From: Arthrobacter sp. UNC362MFTsu5.1
GTDB lineage: Bacteria > Actinomycetota > Actinomycetes > Actinomycetales > Micrococcaceae
Direction of reading: 5' to 3'
Length of the DNA stretch: 58,920 nucleotides
Assembly: GCF_000685965.1 (NCBI RefSeq)
Contig: NZ_JMLE01000027.1
Span: 1-58,920, forward strand
A model generated the notes under the pieces. The model saw only the letters and a list, made by a program, of their open reading frames with translations. It was not told the origin of the DNA and made no database searches. Below, piece after piece: positions 34,039 through 42,599 of the stretch. Within the stretch, counting starts at the first letter, position 1. Each line of letters opens with the position of its first letter. The translations under genes and the position numbers were made by a program.

Positions 34039-34871
34039 ATGCCGGCCGTATGAAGACGGGTCCGGCTGCCGGCCTGGCCGCACTCAAAGGTGCGGGCCGC
34101 GCGGGGGTGGGCCTGCTGGTTTCCCTGGCCGTGGTGCTGCTGCTGTGGGTGGCGCTGCTCAAGGTCTTCAACATCTCGCCTTTTGTCGGCAAGGGCCCGC
34201 TGGACGTGGTCAACTTCCTGTTCGCTGTGCCGGCCGCGGAAACCAACCGTCAAGCTGTCCTGCAGAACCTCGGCCAGACCATGGTGGACGCGTTCCTCGG
34301 GTTCACCGCGGGAATGGTGGGCGCCGTGGTGATTGCCGGTGTGTTCGTCCTGTTCCGCGGTGTGGAGAACGCCCTGATGCCGGTGGCCATGCTGCTGCGC
34401 TCCGTTCCGCTCGTGGCGCTGGCGCCCATCATCATCCTGGTCTTCGGCCGGCAGGAACCGGCGGTCGCAGCGATCGGCGGAATCGTGGTGCTGTTCCCCG
34501 CCCTGGTCACCCTTGTGTTCGGGCTGCGCTCGGCGTCCCCGGCCATGCTCGAAGTCATCGACGTCTATGGCGGATCACGCTGGACCGCCCTGCTGAAAGT
34601 GGCCCTGCCGTCGTCCCTGCCGGCCTTCTTCACCGCCGTGAAAGTCTCCATTCCCGGGGCTATCACCGGCGCGCTGCTGGCGGAGTGGCTCGCCACGGGG
34701 AAGGGGATCGGCTACGCCATCATCTCTGCCGTGTCCCGGGCAAGGAACAACGAGGTGTGGGCGTCAGTGGTGGTGATCACCCTGGTGTCGATCATCCTCT
34801 ACACCGTGGTGGCGCTGCTCGAGGAGGCCATGCTGCGGCGGTCCGGGAGGTTGCCGTCGGCGTCCGGGTGA
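34035..34871 (+). CDS. ABC transporter permease 2 (NMT1-type importer)
   Basis: A 278-residue BPD_transp_1 permease, paralogous to the preceding one, with the coupling loop around MLEVIDVYGGSRWTALLKVALP. I chose ATG 34035, which overlaps the stop of permease 1 by four bases; a much longer open frame exists upstream but is shadow sequence. Its last 73 bases overlap the 3' end of the convergent MFS gene. Confidence 0.9.
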   Translation: MNAGRMKTGPAAGLAALKGAGRAGVGLLVSLAVVLLLWVALLKVFNISPFVGKGPLDVVNFLFAVPAAETNRQAVLQNLGQTMVDAFLGFTAGMVGAVVIAGVFVLFRGVENALMPVAMLLRSVPLVALAPIIILVFGRQEPAVAAIGGIVVLFPALVTLVFGLRSASPAMLEVIDVYGGSRWTALLKVALPSSLPAFFTAVKVSIPGAITGALLAEWLATGKGIGYAIISAVSRARNNEVWASVVVITLVSIILYTVVALLEEAMLRRSGRLPSASG

Positions 34872-36166
34872 CCCGCCGTCGTCGTCCGTTCCTTAAGGAA
34901 GTACACCAGGCCGGCGGCGAGGGTGGATGCCGCCGCCAGGGCGAACAGTCCCGGCACCACGCTTCCGGTCTGTTCCTTGATAATGCCGAAACCGAACGGC
35001 GCCACGAAGCCGCCCAGGTTGCCGAGCGAGTTGATGATGGCGATGGCCGGTGCCAGGACCAGGGGATGCAGGCCCGACTGGGGAATGGTCCAGAACAGCG
35101 GGGACGCGCTTTTGAAACCCATCGCGGCGACGGCCAGGAACACCAGGGCCAGGACCGGAGTGGCGACGGCCGCCGCGAACGTTCCCACGGCGGCCACGAG
35201 CAGGGCAACCACCAGCAGCGGGCGCTTGGAGGTGGCCTTGTCCTGCCACTTGGCCGCGAAGTACATGGCGACGACGGCGCACACCCAGGGAATGGCGGAC
35301 AGGAAACCGACGCTCAGGTCCGTGGTGCCGGGGATCTGCTTGACGATGCTGGGCAGCCAGAAGGTGTTGGCGTAGATGGACAGCTGGACCGAGAAGTAGA
35401 TGCCGCACAGCAGGAGGATCTGCGGGTTCAGCAGCATCTTCCAGCGGTTGATTTTGGTGTCCTGGCTGCTGGTGTGCTGGGCATCCTCGCTGGCGATGGC
35501 GCTGATGAGTGCAGCCTTTTCCTTGAGGGTCAGCCATTTGGCGTCCTCGATCCTGGCGTCCAGGAGGAAGTAGACGGTGATGCCAACGACCACTGAGAGC
35601 AGTCCTTCGAAACCGAAGAGCCACTGCCAGCCGCGGAATCCCAGGGCGCCCTGGAGGCTGAGCAGCATTCCGGCGATGGGCCCCGACAGGGCGGCGGCAA
35701 CCGAGGAACCGGCGATGAAAATGGCGGTGGCCTTGCCCCGCTGGCCGGCCGGTACCCAGCGGGCGAAGTAGAAGATGACGGCGGGGAAGAATCCCGCCTC
35801 GGCCGCTCCCAGCAGGAAGCGCAGCACATAGAACATCATTTCGTTCTGCACGAAAGCCATCAGGAAGGAAACGATGCCCCAGCTGACCATGATCCTGGTC
35901 AGCCAGACCCTGGCACCGAATTTCTCCATCATCACGTTGCTGGGCAGTTCAAAGATCGCGTAGGCGATGAAGAACAGCCCTGCCCCGAAACCGTAGGCTG
36001 CGGCGCCGATGCCGACATCCGCTTCCAGGTGCTCGTGGGCGTAGCCGATGTTCGAACGGTTCAGCTGGTTGCAGACGAGCATGACCAGCATGATGGGCAG
36101 GACGCGCCGGAAGAACTTCTTGGTGGCAGACGCCAGATCCGTGACAGCGATGTCGACAGACTGCAT
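34799..36166 (-). CDS. MFS transporter, anion:cation symporter (ACS) family
   Basis: A 455-residue, 12-helix carrier. Family segments are VLVCNQLNRSNIGYAHEHL-like (here MLVCNQLNRSNIGYAHEHLE), GAGLFFIAYAIFELPSNVMME and LGAAEAGFFPAVIFYFARWV. This subfamily takes up organic anions such as tartrate, glucarate, galactonate or phthalate. Given the nearby aldarate dehydratases, an aldarate is a reasonable inferred substrate. The hydrophilic carboxy tail (last about 25 residues) overlaps the convergent permease gene. A motif shared with two other promoters lies 115 bases upstream. Confidence 0.88.
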   Translation of the reverse strand: MQSVDIAVTDLASATKKFFRRVLPIMLVMLVCNQLNRSNIGYAHEHLEADVGIGAAAYGFGAGLFFIAYAIFELPSNVMMEKFGARVWLTRIMVSWGIVSFLMAFVQNEMMFYVLRFLLGAAEAGFFPAVIFYFARWVPAGQRGKATAIFIAGSSVAAALSGPIAGMLLSLQGALGFRGWQWLFGFEGLLSVVVGITVYFLLDARIEDAKWLTLKEKAALISAIASEDAQHTSSQDTKINRWKMLLNPQILLLCGIYFSVQLSIYANTFWLPSIVKQIPGTTDLSVGFLSAIPWVCAVVAMYFAAKWQDKATSKRPLLVVALLVAAVGTFAAAVATPVLALVFLAVAAMGFKSASPLFWTIPQSGLHPLVLAPAIAIINSLGNLGGFVAPFGFGIIKEQTGSVVPGLFALAAASTLAAGLVYFLKERTTTAGHPDADGNLPDRRSMASSSSATTV

Positions 36167-36280
36167 GGGAAAAATCCTCTGAATCGATGAAATAGCATGC
36201 GCTGCGGGGGACCGGGCGGCCAGTCCTTTGTGGTCCTCGCCACAGCTTTCCCTTTGACTTTATTCAACCGCGGCGATGCA

Positions 36281-36313
36281 CGTCCAACACGTTTTTTGCA
36301 TTGCGTGATACCC
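36281..36313. promoter_or_regulatory. Shared upstream motif, copy A (MFS promoter)
   Basis: A 33-bp block beginning CGTCCAACACG and ending GATACCC matches 23 of 33 positions in the block upstream of the hydroxyacid dehydrogenase at 37723-37755, in the same orientation relative to the genes. It is probably a binding site for a regulator of this catabolic region. Confidence 0.45.
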
Positions 36314-36353
36314 ATGGGGCACTGCGGGGAATCCGGGGCGAACTGGCCGCGGC

Positions 36354-36746
36354 TCAGGTCCGCGGGCCGACGTCGGCTTTCACCGCCGTGACCGGGCATC
36401 CTGCCTCAAGGATGACACGCTGGGCAGTGCTGCCAAGAAAAAGCTTCCCCACCGGGGAGCGGCGCCGGACGCCTATCACCACCAGTTCAATATCTTCCTC
36501 GTAGGAGGCGTCGATCATGACGTCCGCTGCGTCAATGCCCTCATTGGGGCGGAGGGTAGCTTGGACGCCCGCTGCGGCCGCGGCAGCAATGGCTTCGCGG
36601 ATGTCCGACTCCGCCTCCGCGGAAGCTTCGCCCGCCACCGGGCCCATAATCTGCAGCCCGGTCTTCCTCAGTGCAGCCTCTCCGATGGCGGCACCCAGGG
36701 CGGCCCGGCCCTCCTGGCTGGCAACATATCCCACTGCGACGCTCAT
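36354..36746 (-). CDS. Universal stress protein (UspA-like)
   Basis: A 130-residue single-domain UspA-fold protein. The carboxy end holds the typical nucleotide-loop and beta5 region: DIELVVIGVRRRSPVGKLFLG, STAQRVILEAGCPVTAV. The G-x2-G-x9-G-S/T motif (VGKLFLGSTAQRV) is close to the ATP-binding form, although the first glycine pair is altered. Its ATG overlaps the stop of the upstream hydroxyacid dehydrogenase by four bases, which suggests a shared transcript. Confidence 0.85.
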   Translation of the reverse strand: MSVAVGYVASQEGRAALGAAIGEAALRKTGLQIMGPVAGEASAEAESDIREAIAAAAAAGVQATLRPNEGIDAADVMIDASYEEDIELVVIGVRRRSPVGKLFLGSTAQRVILEAGCPVTAVKADVGPRT

Positions 36747-37693
36747 GCCTGCACCGCCGTCAGGACCGACCCGGACGCAACGAACTGCCGCAGGTTCGCG
36801 AGCGTAAGTTCCGCCATCGCCGCCCTCGTTTCGTGGGTTCCGCTGCCCAGGTGCGGCAGGAGGACCACGTTGTCCAGGGCGAGGAGGTCCTCCGGGATTT
36901 TCGGCTCCTCCGCAAAGACGTCCAGGCCGGCCCCGGCCAGCCGCCCGGCCAGCAGCGCAGCCACGAGGGCGTCCTCATCCACCACCGTTCCCCGGGCGAT
37001 GTTGATCAGGTAACCGTCAGGACCGATGGCGTCGATGACGTCGGCGTCCACGAGTTTGGCCGAGCCGGACCCGCCCGCGGCGGCGACAATCAGGACGTCG
37101 CAACCGGCGGCAAGCTCGCGCGGTGAGGCCTTGTATTCATAGCTGACCCCGTCCACCGGATTGCGGCTGTGGTAACTGATCTCGCAGTCGAATCCTTCCA
37201 GCCGGCGGGCGATGACCCGCCCAATCCGGCCGAGGCCCAGGATGCCAACTCTCTTCCCGCTGGCCTTGGTGGCGAGGGGGAAGTTGCCCTTGCTGAGCCA
37301 GTCACCGCGGCGGACGAAGCGGTCCGCGGCGCTCACCCGGCGCAGGACGTCGAGGTACAGGGCGATGGCGGTGTCCGCCACGCAGTCGTTGAGGACGTCG
37401 GGGGTGTTGCTGACCGTGATGCCGCGCCGGGCGGCCTGGGCAACGTCCGTGGTGTCATAGCCGACGCCGAAGTTGATGACCGCGCGGAGGCCGGGAAGGG
37501 CTCGCATCAGGTCCGGGCCGACGCCGAACTTTCCGGAGGTCACGGCGACCTCGAAGGATCCGCCGTGGTGCTGCAGGAATTCCTCCCGCTCGGGGGTGGA
37601 GTCGGGGAGGCGCACGGCGTCGTACTCGCTCCGGATGGCTTCTTGGACGGTTGGCATCAGTGGCCCTACCTGCAGGACGGCGGTGTTCTTCAT
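36743..37693 (-). CDS. D-isomer-specific 2-hydroxyacid dehydrogenase
   Basis: A 316-residue NAD(P)-dependent oxidoreductase that interconverts 2-oxo and 2-hydroxy acids (glyoxylate/hydroxypyruvate or tartronate-semialdehyde type). The Rossmann motif is VGILGLGRIGRVIA. The catalytic Arg is in NIARGTVVDEDAL, Glu in DVFAEEPKIP and His in LLPHLGSGTHET. It is the first gene of a pair with the universal stress protein and reads away from the Dpp-type binding protein gene. A role in aldarate catabolism is inferred from context only. Confidence 0.88.
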   Translation of the reverse strand: MKNTAVLQVGPLMPTVQEAIRSEYDAVRLPDSTPEREEFLQHHGGSFEVAVTSGKFGVGPDLMRALPGLRAVINFGVGYDTTDVAQAARRGITVSNTPDVLNDCVADTAIALYLDVLRRVSAADRFVRRGDWLSKGNFPLATKASGKRVGILGLGRIGRVIARRLEGFDCEISYHSRNPVDGVSYEYKASPRELAAGCDVLIVAAAGGSGSAKLVDADVIDAIGPDGYLINIARGTVVDEDALVAALLAGRLAGAGLDVFAEEPKIPEDLLALDNVVLLPHLGSGTHETRAAMAELTLANLRQFVASGSVLTAVQA

Positions 37694-38001
37694 ATCTGCA
37701 CCCTAGGTTTCGGATCCATACGCGTCCAACATGTAAATGGCATGGTTCGATGCCCGAAGTGAATCGATTGAGGTACTCCGGCGGAACCACGCGGATTTCC
37801 GGGATAAGTGGTGCCCGTCACAGGGCGCCGGTGCCCGGAAGCGGCCCCGCCGCGCGGCTCCGGCGGCCGGCAGAAACCTTGTGGAGCCTGTGGACCTCAA
37901 CTAGCTTGAGTCCAGCGCGGCCCGAACGACCTGATCTTGTTGCCCGGTTCCACTGGTGCAAGAGCACCCCCTGCCGCAAACACCCAATTCGGAGGAATCC
38001 A
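37694..38001. other. Divergent regulatory region, hydroxyacid dehydrogenase / peptide-type ABC operon
   Basis: About 308 bases without a gene. The left end contains the shared motif at 37723-37755, which includes GGCAT...ATGCC arms. The rest carries no hairpin or strong promoter that I can define. GGAGGA at 37991-37996 is the ribosome-binding site of the following gene. Confidence 0.5.
37723..37755. promoter_or_regulatory. Shared upstream motif, copy B (hydroxyacid dehydrogenase promoter)
   Basis: A block beginning CGTCCAACATG and ending CGATGCCC, 30 bases upstream of the hydroxyacid dehydrogenase start. It matches copy A at 36281 in 23 of 33 positions. A weaker relative (GTCCAAGCTAATTTG) lies between the LysR and glucarate dehydratase genes. 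Confidence 0.45.
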
Positions 38002-39561
38002 ATGACGTCTTCTTCAAAGCCCCCATTTCCCGCCGCCTTGCTCAAATGGCCGGCCCTGGCATCCGTCGCGGTGCTCGGTCTGAGCGGCTGTTCAGTGGCC
38101 AATTCCGACGCCGGCGCCGCCTCCTCGACGACGGTGCGCGTGGTGCTCGGCCAGGAGCCGCCCACGCTGGAAGCCTGTGAGTCGAACCTGACGTCCACCG
38201 GTGTCGTGGTGCGTTCGAACGTCACCGAACCCCTGATTGAACGCAATCCCACGAGTGGCGAACTGGAGCCCAAGCTCGCCACTGAATGGAAGGCCACCAC
38301 GGATACCGAGTGGACCCTCAAGTTGCGCGAAGGTGTGACCTTCCAGGACGGCACGCCGTTCAATGCCGAAGCCGCCGCCTTCACCATCGAAAGGGCGGTC
38401 AACTCCAAGCTCGGCTGCAACGTGGAAGGCTACGTTTTCGGGGACGCCGACCTCGCCGTGAAGGCCGTGGATGCCACCACCCTGACCGTCACCACTCCCG
38501 AACCTGATCCCATCCTGCCGCTGCGCCTTTCATTCCTCGAGGTGGTTCCTACGTCCACCAGCGCCACGGAGAAGGTCCGTGAGCCGATCGGCACGGGTCC
38601 CTACAAGATCGAGAAGTGGGACGCCGGCCAGAAGATCACCCTCTCCAGCTGGGACGGGTACTGGGGAGACAAGCCCGCCTATGCCAAGGCCGAGTACCAG
38701 TGGCGCTCCGAGAGTTCGGTGCGCGCTGCCATGATCACCAGCGGCGAGGCGGATGTTGCCATGGGGCTGAGCCCGGACGACAACATCGGAGACCTTGGGG
38801 TGGACTACCCCAACAACGAGACCGTGGCCCTGCGGCTCGATGCCAATGAGGCGCCGCTCAACGACATCCGTGTCCGCCAGGCAGTCAACTACGCCCTCGA
38901 CAAGGAGGGAATCGTCAACTCGCTCTATCAGGGCAAGCACCAAGTGGCCGCACAGCTGGTTCCCGAAGGCATCGTGGGGCACAACTCAGCGCTGAAGGCC
39001 TGGCCGTTTGACCTGGACAAGGCGAAGTCCCTCGTTGCCGATGCCAAGGCCGACGGTGTTGATACGTCCGCTCAGATCTCGCTGGTAGTCCGGAGCGCGC
39101 AGTTCCCCAAGATCACCGAACTCGGCCAGGTCCTCCAGGAGCAGCTGAGCCAGGCCGGCCTGAACGTCAAGCTCAAAATGCTCGAAACCAGCCAGCACCT
39201 GACCTACCAGGTCCGTCCGTTCCCCGATGATGAAGGCGCGGTGGCCCTGATGACCCAGCACGGCAACCAGGCCGGCGATGCAGCCTTCACCGTGGACCAA
39301 TACATGCTGTCCACCGGAGCCCAGAGTTACTTCGGCACCCCCGAGTTCGACGCCATGATCAAGAAGGCGGATGCGGCCTCCGGCGACGAGCGGAAGAAGG
39401 CCTTTGAGGACATCTTCGCGTACCAGAACGACAAAGTGGTCCAGTTCGCCCACATCTCGCACCAGACCGGCATCATCGGCAAGGCGAAGTCCGTGAAGTA
39501 CACGCCCAATTCGTCCAGTGGCGACGAGCTGCGTGTTTCGGAAATGACCCCGGCAAACTAG
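38002..39561 (+). CDS. ABC transporter substrate-binding lipoprotein, Dpp/Opp family
   Basis: A 519-residue SBP_bac_5 binding protein with lipobox LGLSGCSVA. Family segments are LGQEPPTLEACESN, VTEPLIERNPTSGELEPKLA and LREGVTFQDGTPFNAEAAAF. Such proteins bind peptides, but many also bind sugars, glycosides or organic acids. I chose ATG 38002, which has GGAGGA five bases upstream; a longer open frame upstream is non-coding. It heads an operon of two permeases and two ATPases. Confidence 0.92.
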   Translation: MTSSSKPPFPAALLKWPALASVAVLGLSGCSVANSDAGAASSTTVRVVLGQEPPTLEACESNLTSTGVVVRSNVTEPLIERNPTSGELEPKLATEWKATTDTEWTLKLREGVTFQDGTPFNAEAAAFTIERAVNSKLGCNVEGYVFGDADLAVKAVDATTLTVTTPEPDPILPLRLSFLEVVPTSTSATEKVREPIGTGPYKIEKWDAGQKITLSSWDGYWGDKPAYAKAEYQWRSESSVRAAMITSGEADVAMGLSPDDNIGDLGVDYPNNETVALRLDANEAPLNDIRVRQAVNYALDKEGIVNSLYQGKHQVAAQLVPEGIVGHNSALKAWPFDLDKAKSLVADAKADGVDTSAQISLVVRSAQFPKITELGQVLQEQLSQAGLNVKLKMLETSQHLTYQVRPFPDDEGAVALMTQHGNQAGDAAFTVDQYMLSTGAQSYFGTPEFDAMIKKADAASGDERKKAFEDIFAYQNDKVVQFAHISHQTGIIGKAKSVKYTPNSSSGDELRVSEMTPAN

Positions 39562-39586
39562 CCCGGACCCGGAGATAAGGACAGCC

Positions 39587-40516
39587 ATGCTGATCTACTT
39601 GAGAAAGCGGATTGTCTCCAGCGCCTTGCCGCTGGTGGTGGTGATTGTTGGTGTGTTCGCGCTGGCCAGGATGACGGGAAACCCCGCCAGCCTGTACCTG
39701 CCGCTGAATGCCACACAGCAGATGCGCGACGATTTCACCGCACGCAACGGACTGGACCAGCCGCTGCTGGTGCAGATGGCCGACTACTTTGGCGGCGTGC
39801 TCCGGCTCGATTTCGGGCAGTCACTGCGCACGGGGCAGGATGCCGCGGCCATGGCACTGCGGGCTTTCCCGGCCACCCTGCAGCTGGCCGCCACCACCAT
39901 GGTGCTGGCCGTGCTGCTGGCGCTGGTGGTCGGGTGCTGGGCTGCACTGAAGCCCAACGGCATCGCGGACCGCATCTCAAGTTTCGTCTCCATGGCTGCC
40001 GCCTCGATTCCGGACTTCTGGCTGGCAATCGTGGGCATCTGGGTCTTCGCCATCACCCTGGGCTGGCTCCCGACATCTGGTGTGTCGGGGGCCGGCGCCT
40101 GGGTATTGCCCATCGCCACGTTGCTCCTGCGGCCGTTCGGCGTGCTGGTCCAGATTGTCCGCGGCTCCATGGTCTCAGCCCTCTCGGAGCCTTACATCAA
40201 ACTGGCCCGCAGCCGCGGTGCGGGCGAACTCCGGGTGGTCACGCACCACGCACTGCGCAACGCTGCCGCGCCCGCACTGACGGTGGCCGGCGACCTGACC
40301 GTGGGCCTCGTGAACGGCGCGGTGGTGGTGGAGACCATCTTCGGCTGGCCGGGCATTGGAAAGCTCATGATCGATTCGATCCTGCAACGGGACTTCGCTG
40401 TCCTGCAGGCCGCCGTCCTGCTCACCGCCGTCGCGATCTTTGCCCTGAACATCCTTATCGACATGGGCTACGCGCTGCTGGACGCGCGCGTCCGTCCCGT
40501 CACGGTCAAGGCCTAG
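39587..40516 (+). CDS. ABC transporter permease, DppB/OppB type
   Basis: A 309-residue permease beginning MLIYLRKRIVSSALPLVVVI. Typical features are MTGNPASLYLPLNATQQMRDD, then RLDFGQSLRTGQ, then LARSRGAGELRVVTHHALRNA (the coupling loop) and ETIFGWPGIGKLMIDSILQRD. It follows the binding protein by 25 bases and precedes the DppC-type gene by 8. Confidence 0.93.
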   Translation: MLIYLRKRIVSSALPLVVVIVGVFALARMTGNPASLYLPLNATQQMRDDFTARNGLDQPLLVQMADYFGGVLRLDFGQSLRTGQDAAAMALRAFPATLQLAATTMVLAVLLALVVGCWAALKPNGIADRISSFVSMAAASIPDFWLAIVGIWVFAITLGWLPTSGVSGAGAWVLPIATLLLRPFGVLVQIVRGSMVSALSEPYIKLARSRGAGELRVVTHHALRNAAAPALTVAGDLTVGLVNGAVVVETIFGWPGIGKLMIDSILQRDFAVLQAAVLLTAVAIFALNILIDMGYALLDARVRPVTVKA

Positions 40517-40524
40517 GAGTAGCC

Positions 40525-41523
40525 ATGAAGAGTTCACTGACTGAGGGCACGGCACCGGAGACGCTGCCGGCGGCCCTCGAACCCCAGAATGAAAAGAAGG
40601 ACGGAAAACAGGATGGAAAGCTGAGCCTCTTCCGTCTCCTGCTCAAGGACCGCTTTGCCACCGTCTCTGCGCTGATCCTGGTCTTCATCGGCCTGACCGC
40701 GCTCGTCGGACCTGCGCTGATGGGTGATCTGGCCACCAAACAGAACCTGCTGTTCGCCAACAAGGCACCCTTCACGCTGGCGCACGGCTGGGAATACTTC
40801 CTGGGCAGCGATTCCCTGGGCCGCAGCATGCTGGCCCGGCTGGTCGTGGCGAGCCGGACCACCCTGTCCGTCGCCTTGCCTGCGGTGGCCGTGGCCCTGG
40901 TGGTCGGCTCCCTGTGGGGCGTGTGGGCCGGCTATCACCGGGGCTGGCGGGAGAACGTTTCCATGCGCATCGCCGACGTGATCATGAGCTTCCCCTCCCT
41001 GCTGCTCGCCGTCGTCGTGCTTTATGTCTTCAGCCCCAGCGCAGCGAACATCGTGCTGATCCTGGCCCTCACCCGCATCCCGATCTACCTGCGCACCGCC
41101 CGCGCCGAATCGGCGGAGCTGCAGAGCCGGACGTTCGTGGATGCGGCGCGCACATTCGGTGCCAAGCCCAATGCCATCATCGCCCGGCACGTCATTCCCG
41201 TGGTGCTGCCGACGCTCCTGACGCTGGCCACCCTCGAGTTCTGCTATGTCATGCTCGCCGAGTCCTCGCTGAGCTTCCTGGGCATCGGCATCCAGCCGCC
41301 GGACGTCAGCTGGGGCCTGATGGTCTCCCAGGGCAGGCAGTACCTGCAGACCGCCTGGTGGCTCTCGATCTTCCCGGGCGTCGCCATCGTGGTCACCACC
41401 ATCGCCGCCAACGTCCTCGCCGCCTGGCTGCGGATCGCCACCGATCCGGCCCAGCGCTGGCGCCTGGCACTACCCCGCAAGCGGCTGATCGCCCGTATCC
41501 CAGCCAAGGAGGCACAGCCGTGA
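40525..41523 (+). CDS. ABC transporter permease, DppC/OppC type
   Basis: A 332-residue permease with the family segment YFLGSDSLGRSMLARLVVASR near residue 90, the coupling loop FVDAARTFGAKPNAIIARHV and the carboxy segment ESSLSFLGIGIQPPDVSWG. I chose ATG 40525 (MKSSLTEG); the upstream frame is a shadow of the DppB gene. Its stop overlaps the GTG of the next gene. Confidence 0.92.
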   Translation: MKSSLTEGTAPETLPAALEPQNEKKDGKQDGKLSLFRLLLKDRFATVSALILVFIGLTALVGPALMGDLATKQNLLFANKAPFTLAHGWEYFLGSDSLGRSMLARLVVASRTTLSVALPAVAVALVVGSLWGVWAGYHRGWRENVSMRIADVIMSFPSLLLAVVVLYVFSPSAANIVLILALTRIPIYLRTARAESAELQSRTFVDAARTFGAKPNAIIARHVIPVVLPTLLTLATLEFCYVMLAESSLSFLGIGIQPPDVSWGLMVSQGRQYLQTAWWLSIFPGVAIVVTTIAANVLAAWLRIATDPAQRWRLALPRKRLIARIPAKEAQP

Positions 41524-42599
41524 AAACAGCTGCCCAACAAGCCCCTATCCAGCGCGCCGGCGAAGCTGCCGGCGCTGCCACCGGCCAGGCCAAAGCGCAC
41601 GACGTCGTCCTGCAGGTCCGAGACCTTGCCGTGGACATCCGCACGCACCGCGGCACCGTGCGCGCCGTCAACAGCGTGGCATTCGAAGCCCGTGCCGGGG
41701 AAACCCTGGCGCTGCTCGGCGAATCAGGGTGCGGAAAGTCCATGACAGCGAAGGCCCTCGCCGGGATCATGGACCCCGTCTGCGACCTCGCCGACGGCGA
41801 GATTGTCCTCAAAGGCACCGACCTCGCCGCGCTCAGCGCCAAGGAACGGCTCAAGTTTGCCGGGCCCGAGCTGGGCATCGTTTTCCAGGACGCGCTGACT
41901 GCCCTGAACCCCGTCTACACGGTGGGGACGCAACTCGGCGAGGCCTTCCGCATCCACCGCGGGCTGAACGCCAAGCAGGCGCGGGCTGAAGCGATTGACC
42001 TGATGAAACGCGTCGGCATCCCCGAGCCGGAATCCAGGGTAAATTCCTACCCGCACCAGTTCTCCGGCGGCATGCGCCAGCGCATCCTCATCGCCATGGC
42101 CGTGGCCCTCAACCCGCGCCTGCTGATCGCCGATGAACCCACCACCGCACTGGACGTCACGGTCCAGGCACAGATCATGCAGCTGCTGCGGAAGCTCCGT
42201 GAGGAGGGCCAGATGGCCGTCATCCTCATTACTCACGACCTTGCGGTGGTGGCCGAGGAGGCCGACTCCGTGGCCGTGATGTACGCCGGGAACGTGGTGG
42301 AAAGCGGACCCGTCTCCGAAGTTTTCGCCGATCCGCGCCATCCGTATACAAAGGGACTGCTGGAGTCCGTCCCCGTCCACCTGGAGCGCGGCGCCAAGCT
42401 CAAGTCCATCGCCGGCAGCCCGCCGGAGCTCCACGACATTCCCGCCGGCTGCGTCTACCAGTCCCGCTGCCCGCTGGTGCAGGACATCTGCCGGGCCGAG
42501 CGGCCCGTGCTCCGCCCGGCAGCCATCCCTTCCGGCACGGAACCGCGGCCTGCCCGCACGGCCGCCTGCCACTTCAGCGAGGAGATCAACAATGTCTGA
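41520..42599 (+). CDS. ABC transporter ATP-binding protein, DppD type
   Basis: A 359-residue ATPase. Walker A is LLGESGCGKSMTAKALAG, signature FSGGMRQRILIAMAVALNPRLLI, and Walker B LLIADEPTTALD. The carboxy end has the Dpp-specific Cys-rich motif GCVYQSRCPLVQDIC, which in relatives binds an iron-sulfur cluster. The GTG start overlaps the DppC stop by four bases and the stop overlaps the next ATG by eight. Confidence 0.93.
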   Translation: MKTAAQQAPIQRAGEAAGAATGQAKAHDVVLQVRDLAVDIRTHRGTVRAVNSVAFEARAGETLALLGESGCGKSMTAKALAGIMDPVCDLADGEIVLKGTDLAALSAKERLKFAGPELGIVFQDALTALNPVYTVGTQLGEAFRIHRGLNAKQARAEAIDLMKRVGIPEPESRVNSYPHQFSGGMRQRILIAMAVALNPRLLIADEPTTALDVTVQAQIMQLLRKLREEGQMAVILITHDLAVVAEEADSVAVMYAGNVVESGPVSEVFADPRHPYTKGLLESVPVHLERGAKLKSIAGSPPELHDIPAGCVYQSRCPLVQDICRAERPVLRPAAIPSGTEPRPARTAACHFSEEINNV

